Shown: in pieces, positions 1 through 8,200 of the stretch
How the letters are laid out: each line of letters opens with the position of its first letter
Numbering within the stretch: the stretch's first letter is position 1
Source: JADJGC01 sp964617645
GTDB lineage: Bacteria > Zixibacteria > MSB-5A5 > CAIYYT01
Direction: 5' to 3'
NCBI GenBank assembly: GCA_964617645.1
Contig: CAZTYE010000013.1
Coordinates: 1-64,000 of the forward strand
DNA length: 64,000 nt
The notes under the pieces: model-generated
The model's input: only the letters and a program-made list of their open reading frames with translations
Told to the model about the DNA's origin: nothing
Database searches by the model: none
Position numbers and translations under genes: made by a program

Positions 1-432
1 TCGCCCTCGTACCTGACGTGTTCTTTGGCGGCCGCCATTGTCGTAAAAACGCGAACCGCGGCAGGACAAGGCGTCGAGATCAAATCCAAACTCCGGTGGC
101 TTGCGACGCCGGTAACCGGATGCGAGAAGATCAACCGCAGTGCAATCGCTTCAGAACCGTCGTTCGGGATTTCCGGAAACGTGACGCTCACACTGGGCGC
201 GGCGCGACGTGAAAGTCCGATCAGGCGCCTGATTAGCTCGAGCTATGCCCTATTTTTTCCAGAAAGGAAAACTTAGCGGGAAACACGAATCGATCAAGTC
301 GGCCCGAAGCGCGGCTCAACCACCTTGACTGCCGAAGTTTTATTTGACCGGCACAATCCAGTCAGTAGATTTCGGGTAACATTTGAGGGGCGATTTCGTG
401 CGGCGACGACGCGTAACGCCACGGAGGCCAGC
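1..432. other. Window edge without a confident gene
   Basis: No gene can be supported here. A plus-strand frame is open from the first base to a stop at 274-276, but it has no recognisable motif. A minus-strand ATG at 38 would encode a protein starting MAAAKEHVRYEG and leaving the window, without a clear ribosome binding site. Either could be the edge of a neighbouring gene. The right half holds the promoter and ribosome binding site of the gene at 433. Confidence 0.3.
344..371 (+). promoter_or_regulatory. Possible sigma70-type promoter
   Basis: TTGACC at 344-349 and TAGATT at 366-371 are separated by 16 bases, upstream of the barrel gene at 433. The -35 matches 5 of 6 consensus positions and the -10 matches 4 of 6. 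Position and spacing are plausible, but no experimental evidence is available. Confidence 0.35.
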
Positions 433-1257
433 ATGCTGAGACAAATAGCCGGATTCACGATAGCGATTTCCCTCTTGGTGGCGATCAGCTCCGCAGCGGC
501 CGTGGCCCAAACCGAACGGGTGATTCGTCGTGACAAGAGCCCGACTCGTATATACTCCTACGACCAACTGCCGCCGCGCCAACTGGTCGACTGCCCGACA
601 GCCGCGACTATGCCGCGCGCCAGTTTTGACTTTCAGTTGCGCAACTCGGCCAACGGCTCGGTCGTTGCCCAGACAACGATCGGCCTGCACCGGCGTTTCA
701 TGCTCGGAGTGTCGTATGGCGGCGAGCAAGTTCTGGGCGACGGCAAGGCAGACTGGTACAACGATGTCGCGTTCCAGGTGAAATACCAGCTTATTTCCGA
801 GACAGTCTATATGCCGGCGATCGCTTTCGGATTTGAGCGGCAGGGGTATGGCCGCCATTTCAACGATCTCGAACGTTTCCAGTACAAGTCCAAGGGCTTC
901 TACGGGGTTGCCTCGAAAGGTTATCAAACCTATAAATGGGCGTCCGGATTGCATGCTGGAGTGTATTACTCTTTGGAGTCCGACGTTGACAACGACGATG
1001 ACGTTTCGGTATTCTTCGGCGGCGACGTGCAGCTCCAAAACGATGTGCTGTTGGTCGCCGAATATGACTTGGCATTGTCGGACAACCGCGACAGCGAGCA
1101 CTCCGGCAAGGGCTGGGGGTATCTGAATATCGGCCTGCGCTGGATATTCTCCGAGCGACTGGAGATCGGCTTTGATCTGGAGAACATTATTGACAACCGC
1201 AACGACACCAGCTCGCCGACGCGCGGAATTCGAATTACATATCTCGAGTTCTTCTAA
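433..1257 (+). CDS. Secreted outer-membrane beta-barrel-like protein
   Basis: This 274-residue protein starts with a signal peptide (MLRQIAGFTIAISLL, likely cut after AVAQ). The frame continues upstream, but the ATG at 433 has GGAGG at 423-427 at good spacing and places the signal peptide at the N-terminus. The rest alternates short aromatic and polar strands such as ASGLHAGVYYSLES and WGYLNIGLRWIFS. It ends in a C-terminal phenylalanine (YLEFF), as outer-membrane barrels often do. I recognise no named family. It is followed at 15 bases by the heme lipoprotein at 1273 and then by a PorV-like protein, so the three probably form an operon. Confidence 0.7.
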   Translation: MLRQIAGFTIAISLLVAISSAAAVAQTERVIRRDKSPTRIYSYDQLPPRQLVDCPTAATMPRASFDFQLRNSANGSVVAQTTIGLHRRFMLGVSYGGEQVLGDGKADWYNDVAFQVKYQLISETVYMPAIAFGFERQGYGRHFNDLERFQYKSKGFYGVASKGYQTYKWASGLHAGVYYSLESDVDNDDDVSVFFGGDVQLQNDVLLVAEYDLALSDNRDSEHSGKGWGYLNIGLRWIFSERLEIGFDLENIIDNRNDTSSPTRGIRITYLEFF

Positions 1258-1272
1258 CGTCTATAGGTTAGC

Positions 1273-1851
1273 ATGAATACTACCGCACGCGCTTCGGCGC
1301 GGACGTTTCTCCTCGGTTTGGTCGCGATCGCGACCGCTGCGATTGTTGCTGTCGGCTGCTACACGATCATCCGCCACCCGGCGATGAAGGCCGAGGTTGC
1401 CGATGTTGGCGGCTACGAGCACGCGCAAAGCGACAAGGACTGTCTCCGATGTCATCAGGACTACGGCAGCTATCCCTACGGGCATTACTATGAGTATTAC
1501 CCGGACTACTACTGGCGCTACGAGCGCTGGGGGAGTTACAACGCCTATCCGTGGTGGTGGGACGATTTGTGGTACGGGTCTTCGGCAGGATCCCCGGTCA
1601 GCGTCGACACTGTCGATCAGATCGCGAAGCCGGAACGCCGCCGCGGGATTCCGCCGCCGTTCGTGACGGATTCGGGACGGGTGATGCCGCCATCATCCTG
1701 GGGCTCCGATCCGAATTCTCCGCCGCCGACAACCGGTGGCACAACAACTGGCGGCACTTCCACCGGCACGACGAATCCGCCCGGCAATACGAATAATCCG
1801 GCGAAGGAAGAGAAAAAGGACGAGAAGCCGCCGCGCCGTCGCGGAAAGTGA
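1273..1851 (+). CDS. Tyr/Trp-rich lipoprotein with one CxxCH heme motif
   Basis: A 192-residue protein with a hydrophobic N-terminal segment ending in a lipobox-like AVGC near residue 29, so probably lipid-anchored after export. One heme c motif, CLRCH, follows about 30 residues later. The next 50 residues are extremely rich in Tyr and Trp (for example YPYGHYYEYYPDYYW). A low-complexity Pro/Thr/Gly linker and a charged tail (EEKKDEKPPRRRGK) complete it. No family is recognised. A single heme beside an aromatic patch suggests an electron-transfer or surface-binding role, but that is inference. It sits between two beta-barrel-like genes. Confidence 0.65.
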   Translation: MNTTARASARTFLLGLVAIATAAIVAVGCYTIIRHPAMKAEVADVGGYEHAQSDKDCLRCHQDYGSYPYGHYYEYYPDYYWRYERWGSYNAYPWWWDDLWYGSSAGSPVSVDTVDQIAKPERRRGIPPPFVTDSGRVMPPSSWGSDPNSPPPTTGGTTTGGTSTGTTNPPGNTNNPAKEEKKDEKPPRRRGK

Positions 1852-1865
1852 GAGAGGTAGCCGCC

Positions 1866-3122
1866 ATGCGATTCACTATGTACTTAGGACTGCTCTCGCT
1901 GATACTGCTCGGATCGTCAACGGCTCGGGCGCAGGAAGGTTCGGTGATTACCGAAGTCTCGGCGGGCAGTTTCTTCCCGGTCGGCGGTCGCGCGCTCGGA
2001 ATGGCGGAGGCAGTCATGGCATCCGTTCGGGACGGCACGGCGGTCGTCTACAACCCGGCGGCCCTGACGAAAATCAAGCGGCCGGAGTTTTACGCCTCGC
2101 TGTCGCACGAACGCGTCGGCAACGAGACGATCTGGAGTGATGTTATTCAGACCGTCGACGCTTCGAACAAGCTGAATCGAACTCGCCTCAATTCTTTGAT
2201 TCTCTCGGTGCCCGTACCGACCTATCGCGGCGCGCTCACTGTTGCCTTCGGGATGAACCGCACGCGCTCGTTCGACCGGACCTTCACTTTCTGGCTTGGA
2301 GGAATCGACTCCTGGGAGTACGCGATCGAAGAAGAATCCGGCGGGCTTCGCGAATGGAGCGCTGCCGGCGCGGTCGCGATATCGCCGCGGATCTCCGTCG
2401 GCGCGACCGGTATTTTTTACCACGGCGGGCAGGACTATTTTTGGGATTACAGTAACGGCGGCATGGTCGGCGAACCGGTGCGCAACATCGACAACATCGA
2501 AGATACTTACAAAGGTTTCGGTCTGCGGCTCGGCGCGCTGATGGACGTTTCGTCGGCGCTGGCGCTCGCGTTGACGATTGACTCGCCGACGCGTTTCAAC
2601 ATCGAGCAGAGCTATACGCAGCGCACGATTGACGGCGGCGGCGACGAGACGATCAACGGCTTCTATGAGTACGATCTGACCCATCCGTTCAGCTTCAATG
2701 CCGGAATGGCGCTGCGCATCCAAACGATCATGGTCGAAGGCAATCTTGGCTACGTCGACTGGACACAACTGGAATATCACGGCGATGACGATCTCGAGGC
2801 GCTGAATCAAGACCTGAAAAACTCGTACGATGAATCACTCAATCTCCGCGTGGGCGCCGAGTGGATCGTGCCGCAATACGGCTTCGTGCTGCGCGCCGGA
2901 TTCAAACATGATCCGCTGCCCTTTTCATCGTTTTATCCGGCCAATCGCGTCGAGTCCGATCGCAACACCTTCGGTTTCGGCGCCAGCTATTTGATTGATC
3001 GCGTCGCCATGCTCGACATCGGCTTCGCCCGCACCAATTACAAGCTGGCTAATGGGGACATGGGATTGCGCGAGCGCTACGTCACGACGCGTCTTCTGGC
3101 ATCGGTCGCGTATCGCATATAG
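1866..3122 (+). CDS. PorV/UPF0164-like outer-membrane protein
   Basis: This 418-residue protein has a signal peptide (MRFTMYLGLLSLILLGSSTARAQ). Just after it comes the segment GGRALGMAEAVMASVRDGTA.VYNPAAL, which is characteristic of UPF0164/PorV/PorQ-type and FadL-like outer-membrane proteins. The remainder is strand-rich with many aromatic girdle residues. The ATG at 1866 follows GAGAGAGGTAG and gives a clean signal peptide. PorV-type proteins shuttle type IX secretion cargo at the outer membrane. A protein with a type-IX-like sorting domain lies at 37733, but this is not proof of that role. Convergent with the transporter at 3132. Confidence 0.7.
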   Translation: MRFTMYLGLLSLILLGSSTARAQEGSVITEVSAGSFFPVGGRALGMAEAVMASVRDGTAVVYNPAALTKIKRPEFYASLSHERVGNETIWSDVIQTVDASNKLNRTRLNSLILSVPVPTYRGALTVAFGMNRTRSFDRTFTFWLGGIDSWEYAIEEESGGLREWSAAGAVAISPRISVGATGIFYHGGQDYFWDYSNGGMVGEPVRNIDNIEDTYKGFGLRLGALMDVSSALALALTIDSPTRFNIEQSYTQRTIDGGGDETINGFYEYDLTHPFSFNAGMALRIQTIMVEGNLGYVDWTQLEYHGDDDLEALNQDLKNSYDESLNLRVGAEWIVPQYGFVLRAGFKHDPLPFSSFYPANRVESDRNTFGFGASYLIDRVAMLDIGFARTNYKLANGDMGLRERYVTTRLLASVAYRI

Positions 3123-3131
3123 GTGTAGCGA

Positions 3132-4025
3132 TCATCGAATCGGGGGGATTCCGCTTTCTGAAGATTCCGGATCAAAGGGGTCGACGTGGATCACGACGTG
3201 CGCCGGCGGGAACAAGTCCGCAATCTGCTGCTCGAGGCTGTCGGCGACATGATGCGCGTCGATCAGCGTCGTAGCGGCGGCGATAACGATGTGCATATCG
3301 ACATGACGATGCGCGCCCGATTTGCGCGTGCGCATGTCGTGAAATGACAACACCCGCGGATCGGCGCGCAGAATCGCCTCGATGCGGGCGATGTCCGCGG
3401 CCGGAAGACTCGAGTCCATCAGGTGAGTGCCCGCCTGCCGCGTCAATCTCCAGCCGATTCGCAGAATCAATAGCGCGACGACGATCGCGATGATCGGGTC
3501 GATGATTGTCCAACCGGTCAGCCACACCAGAAGCAGTCCAATGGTTACGCCAATTGACGTATAGACATCGGTCGCCAAATGCTGGGCGTCGGTTTCGAGC
3601 GCCAGCGAGTCCTCTTCGCGGGCGACTTTAAACAGGTAGCGCGACACGAAAGTATTGAGCACGGCGGAAAAAGCCATGATGCCGGTCCCCAGCCCAAGGT
3701 GTTCCACTTCGCCGCCGGCGATGATCCGCTTGACGGCCTCGTAAATGATCCATACCGCTGCAAGTACAATCAACCCGGCTTCGATCGCTCCGGAAATGCT
3801 TTCGGCTTTGCCATGACCGTACGGGTGGTCATCATCCGGCGGTCGGGCCGCGATGCGTAGCGAGAAAAACGCCACCGCCGAGGCGAGCAGGTCGTTAGCC
3901 GAGTGGATCGCTTCCGACAAAATCGAAACGGACCCGGAAGCCAAACCGACTGCGACCTTTAACGCCACCAATAGTGAGTTGGAGACAACGGATACCAAGG
4001 CGGCAATCGAACTTCGGTTCAACAT
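3132..4025 (-). CDS. Cation diffusion facilitator family transporter
   Basis: The 297-residue protein has the length and layout of CDF/FieF metal-proton antiporters. It has six predicted membrane segments in the first 200 residues, then a cytoplasmic ferredoxin-like domain. The motif SEAIHSANDLLAS in helix 2 and HPYGHGKAES after helix 2 are diagnostic, and a second metal-site helix reads ALETDAQHLATDVYTS. The C-terminal domain keeps the HRHVDMHI stretch found in regulatory metal sites. Substrates of the family are Zn, Fe, Mn, Co or Cd; the specificity cannot be read here. It is transcribed towards the PorV-like gene, with a 9-base gap. Confidence 0.9.
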   Translation of the reverse strand: MLNRSSIAALVSVVSNSLLVALKVAVGLASGSVSILSEAIHSANDLLASAVAFFSLRIAARPPDDDHPYGHGKAESISGAIEAGLIVLAAVWIIYEAVKRIIAGGEVEHLGLGTGIMAFSAVLNTFVSRYLFKVAREEDSLALETDAQHLATDVYTSIGVTIGLLLVWLTGWTIIDPIIAIVVALLILRIGWRLTRQAGTHLMDSSLPAADIARIEAILRADPRVLSFHDMRTRKSGAHRHVDMHIVIAAATTLIDAHHVADSLEQQIADLFPPAHVVIHVDPFDPESSESGIPPIR

Positions 4026-4118
4026 GATCGATTCGGCTCTACACTCACAATCAATTACTCAACTCGCGAAGATAACGCAAATTCTCGTCAGGAAACAAGC
4101 AGGAAGTGTCGACTTTTA

Positions 4119-4147
4119 TCGACAATGGCGACGATTAAATGTATAAT
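4119..4147 (+). promoter_or_regulatory. Sigma70-type promoter with consensus -10
   Basis: TCGACA at 4119-4124 and a perfect TATAAT at 4142-4147 are separated by 17 bases. Transcription would begin near 4154, between the divergent CDF gene and the DUF2905-like gene. This excludes the ATG at 4125 as a start of the downstream gene. Confidence 0.55.
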
Positions 4148-4163
4148 ATCCGGCATGTGTGAG

Positions 4164-4511
4164 ATGCAGACGCACGGCAAGACCCTTCTCTTCGGGACTG
4201 TTGAAGAGGTCCGCTGTGCACACAAAGCGCGGCGGCAGGAATCCCTTCCTGCCGTAACTAATGCGGTTAGGAAAGGATTCCTGACCACGCCGATCCTGGC
4301 TATCCAAGGCTCTTCGGCAGTCCTCTTCGTAGGGATCATCGCCGTTCTTGTGGGGCTGGCCTTGATGTTCGCGGACAAGATTCCGTTCTTGGGGCGGTTG
4401 CCGGGAGACTTCGTCGTCAGGAAGAAGAGCTTCGCGCTATACTTCCCCATTGTTACCTGCTTGCTGCTGAGCGGGGTGGCTTCGATCGTGTTGTATCTTT
4501 TCCGGCGATGA
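4164..4511 (+). CDS. DUF2905-like small membrane protein (start uncertain)
   Basis: The C-terminal 65 residues (from about 4320) match the pattern of the DUF2905 family: a hydrophobic helix, then DKIPFLGRLPGDFVV, a short basic loop, and a second helix beginning FALYFPIVTCLLLSG. Family members are normally about 70 residues. This frame is longer because its 5' part runs through two hairpin repeats at 4233-4286. I give the ATG at 4164, just after the predicted transcription start, but translation may begin further downstream. Function of the family is unknown. The stop overlaps the start of the next gene by ATGA, implying coupling. Confidence 0.55.
   Translation: MQTHGKTLLFGTVEEVRCAHKARRQESLPAVTNAVRKGFLTTPILAIQGSSAVLFVGIIAVLVGLALMFADKIPFLGRLPGDFVVRKKSFALYFPIVTCLLLSGVASIVLYLFRR
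4233..4286. repeat. Tandem pair of AGGAA/TTCCT hairpins
   Basis: Two related inverted repeats lie side by side. CGGCAGGAA (4233-4241) pairs with TTCCTGCCG (4246-4254) around a TCCC loop. GGTTAGGAA (4265-4273) pairs with TTCCTGACC (4278-4286) around AGGA, with one G-U type mismatch. Paired short palindromes of this kind resemble dispersed intergenic REP-like elements. They sit between the promoter at 4119 and the conserved part of the DUF2905-like gene. Confidence 0.6.
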
Positions 4512-5005
4512 AGGTAAGATCGACTGTCGTGGTCCTGATGACGCTGCAATGGTCGCTGCTTGCGGCGTTTGGCACACTGCTGTTCATCCTTCCGACTCGG
4601 TCGTTTTTTCCCGCACAGAGCTGGGTAGGCGCGGGCCTGATAATCCTCGGATTTGTGATGTTTGTGCTCGCGATCATTGCCCATCGGTCGCGCAACCGCG
4701 ACGTGATGATCCGCACGGTTCCGATTCCTCATGACAAAGCCGAATTAGTTAGCGGCGGGATCTACGGATTCGTTCGGCATCCGATGTACCTTGCGACAGT
4801 GCTCGCCGCCATCGGCGCCGCGATCGCGCGAGGTCAGGCTTGGCTGCTCGTATTCACAGCGGTCATAGCGATACACTTGTACGTCAAGTCGCGCTACGAA
4901 GAGCGGTTGCTGCGAGCGCGGTATCCCACTTACCGTGAATACATGAACCGAACCGGACGAATCATCCCTCGATTCCGACGCGTTCGCCGAAGAAATCGAT
5001 CTTAA
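4508..5005 (+). CDS. Isoprenylcysteine methyltransferase/NnrU-like membrane protein
   Basis: A 165-residue integral membrane protein with about four hydrophobic segments. The C-terminal half carries the hallmark of the ICMT/PEMT methyltransferase fold: LVSGGIYGFVRHPMYLA (the RHPMY motif) and later KSRYEERLLRARYPTYREYMNRTGRIIPRF (the E-E-x-L...Y..Y motif). These residues bind S-adenosylmethionine and the lipid-embedded substrate in the family. The substrate in bacteria is usually unknown. The ATG overlaps the stop of the upstream DUF2905-like gene. Confidence 0.75.
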   Translation: MKVRSTVVVLMTLQWSLLAAFGTLLFILPTRSFFPAQSWVGAGLIILGFVMFVLAIIAHRSRNRDVMIRTVPIPHDKAELVSGGIYGFVRHPMYLATVLAAIGAAIARGQAWLLVFTAVIAIHLYVKSRYEERLLRARYPTYREYMNRTGRIIPRFRRVRRRNRS

Positions 5006-5206
5006 CGCGAAAGTCAGTCGTTTTTTGATCGACGCAGCGGGCACCGGTGTACAAGGAGATTGAAGCGGCGCCGAAGTAATCCGCACCGCGACTGAAAGGG
5101 CTTGGTTGACATTGATGTGATTGATTACTTAGCGTCTAAGGGGTTGGCAATGGCAGGAGTGGAATCTTGCGCACGCTTTCTATGGCATTCTTAGAAACAA
5201 GAGATA

Positions 5207-5226
5207 GGCGGATGCTCTTATCCGCC
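5207..5226 (+). promoter_or_regulatory. 5' leader hairpin next to the ribosome binding site
   Basis: GGCGGAT (5207-5213) and ATCCGCC (5220-5226) form a perfect 7-bp stem with a GCTCTT loop. The ribosome binding site GGGGAG (5227-5232) of the alpha-2-macroglobulin gene follows directly. The stem could modulate translation or mRNA stability. The rest of the 232-base gap (5006-5237) holds a TTGACA at 5106-5111 with only a weak -10. Confidence 0.4.
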
Positions 5227-5237
5227 GGGGAGTTTAT

Positions 5238-8200
5238 ATGAGAAAAGATCGGGGCGCGATCAGCTATGGCGTACTGTACGGGGTTATCGCCATTTTGAGT
5301 TTAGTCGTCGTAATCGGCGTCATCTACTTCAACACCGACCGCGGCGACGTGGTCAAGGTCGAAATGATTTCGCCGACCAACGAAGTGACACAAGCTACGA
5401 ATTTCACGGTGGTGTTTTCGCGCGAACTGGCGCCCGATTCGGTCGTGGGACAAAGTTCCGACGCGGCGCTCATCAGCTTTCAACCGGAGCTTCCGGGCAA
5501 GTTCGAGTGGATAGCGCGCGACAAGTTGCGCTTCTATCCGGAAGTGGCGTTGGCGCCGTCGACGCGCTATACGGCCGAGATCAGCGGGAAGATCGCCGCT
5601 GAGCAGGGTTATCGCCTTGGCGGTAACCGCAAGTTCGAGTTCTACACAACGCCGCTGCGCGTCGAGTCGGCTCAACTCAATTATGAACTTCGCAGCGGCG
5701 ATGACCAACAAGCGGACTTGATCGCGACTATTGACTTTAACTATCCGGTCGATCCGCCGGAAATCAAGCGCTTCGTTTCGATTCAGTACGAAGGCGGCCG
5801 AGCGCTAAATTACGACGCGCCCGTGCAAGCCGGACGGCAGATTGTGCTTCGTTCGACGGGCGTCAGCCGCGCGCCGACGGAGAAACAGCTCCAACTCCGC
5901 ATTGGCAAGGGCTTGATGTGCATCGGCGGACAAATCGCCTTGGCGGACGATTTTGTCGCGCCGCTCACTCTGCCGGGGCGAACCGACCTGCGGGTTGAGA
6001 GTTTGCTGCCCGAGTCCGGAACCGAGGGCCAGCGCGGCGCGCGCATCGTATTCAATTTGCCGATCGACCCGGCGACGGCGGCGAGCTATGTCAGTATCCA
6101 GCCGGATACGAAATACAGCCTGCGCGTCGCGCATAATGCGATTTATTTACAGAGCGATTTCGACCTCAAGCAAACTTATCAAGTGCGTCTCGCGCCGGGG
6201 CTGCGCGCGGTCGACGGCGCGACGCTCAAGCGCGAATATCTCGGGACACTCGACTTGCAGCGCGCGGACATCCCGCCGCAGCTTTCGTTCGTCGGCGACG
6301 GCTATTATCTCTCCCGCACCGGGGAGTTCAAAGTCGGACTGGCGACAATCAATGTTGATCGGGTCGTACTGGAAGCGCAGCAGGTGTTCGCCAACAATCT
6401 GTGCTACCTGTTGACCGGAAACGATCTTGCCGAATCGGGACAGTGGCGCGATTGGGTTTACAATTTCGAAGGCGTTGGCCGGACGGTGAAAGAGTGGGAA
6501 CTCAAGATTGCCGGCGCGAAAAATCAGGAAACGGTCACGCCGCTCAATGTCCGCGATCACTTCAGCGCCGAGCAGCGCGGCGTCTACCGCATCATCGCCC
6601 GCGAATACGAGCGGCGCTGGCAATCGGCGACGCGCTGGATCGTCGCGACCGATTTGGGAATCGTCGCCAAGCGGAGCCAGGGCGAACTCTGGGTGTGGGT
6701 CAATTCGCTGGCGACGCTCAAACCGATTGCCGGCGCGCAATTGACGCTGCTCAGCCGCAACAACCAGAAGTTAGCGGAAGTCAAGACCGACGCCGACGGG
6801 ATCGCGATTTTCAAGAACTACGCGCCGAAGGAGAGCGGCCTCGATCCGTTTCTGCTAACGGCGAGCCTCGGCGATGATCTGTCGTTTCTCGAATTGACGC
6901 GGCGGCTGATTCCGACGACCGATTTCGATGTTGCCGGCGTACCGCCACTGCGCGGCGGGTATGAAGCTTTCGTTTACTTCGAGCGCGACATCTATCGACC
7001 GGGCGAAACGGTAAATCTCGCGGCCGTCGTTCGCGGCGTCAACGCCGCCACGCCGACACCATTTCCGATTCGCTTGCGGGTAACCGCGCCGGACGGAAAA
7101 ATCATTGTCGAAGAACGGGCCATCTTAAACGAACAAGGCGCCGCTCAGTTTCGCGTACCGGTCGCCGATTACGCGCTGACCGGCCGCTATGCGGCGGAGA
7201 TCCTGATCGGCGACAACGATCCGATCGGACGCGGGCTTTTCGCAATCGAGGAGTTTATTCCCGATCGCATGAAAGTGACACTTTCGACCGCACAGAAATC
7301 GATCAACACCGGCCACACGCTGGCGATCAAGATCGACGCCATCACGCTATTCGGACCGCCGGCGTCGGGCCGAAGCGTCTCGGGTAAGGTCGAGATCGAA
7401 GCGTTCGATTTTGCGCCCGACAAGCATAAGAGCTTTAGTTTTCGTGACGACACCAAGTCGTTTGCGACTCAGACTCATGAACTCGCGGCGGCGCAACTTG
7501 ACGACAACGGGAGATTCGAGTATCGCTTCGCCGTTCCATCGCCGCTGGCGCCGCCATCGGCGCTGCGCGGTGTATTGTCCGCGACTGTCCTCGAACCCGG
7601 CGGGCGCGGTGTCACCGACTACGGTGGCGTTGAGATTCATGCGTATCCCGCTTACGTGGGGCTGCGTCCGGCGCAGGCCGGTTATGCCGAGCCGAATTCG
7701 CCGACACGATTCGATATTGTCGTCGTCGATCCCGCCGGCGAGCCGGTCGGCGGCCGTCAAGTCGAAGTTGTTCTGCAGCGTATCTACTGGAACAGTATCA
7801 TGCGCTTCGACGAATCTCAGTGGCGCTATCGCTGGGTATCGGAACAAGTCGCGCAGGAAGTCGACCGCTTCACGGTTACCTCGTCCGCAACCAGCGGCGA
7901 TTTCAGCGTGACGCCGCTTGACTACGGCAAATATCGGGTCATCGCTCGCGATCTCGCGGGCAGCGGTTCGGCGAGCTACGATTTCTACGCCTCGGGGTGG
8001 GGTTACGCGCCGTGGGCGCTCGATAATCCCGACCGCATCGAGATCGATCTCGACAAGTCAGAATATACCGCCGGCGAAACGGCGGTTGCACAAATTCGCT
8101 CGCCGTTCGCGGGAAAGCTCCTGCTCACGATCGAGCGCGATCAAGTTTACTCGCACCAGATCCTGACGCTCAAGGAGAACACGGCGACGATTCGCATCCC

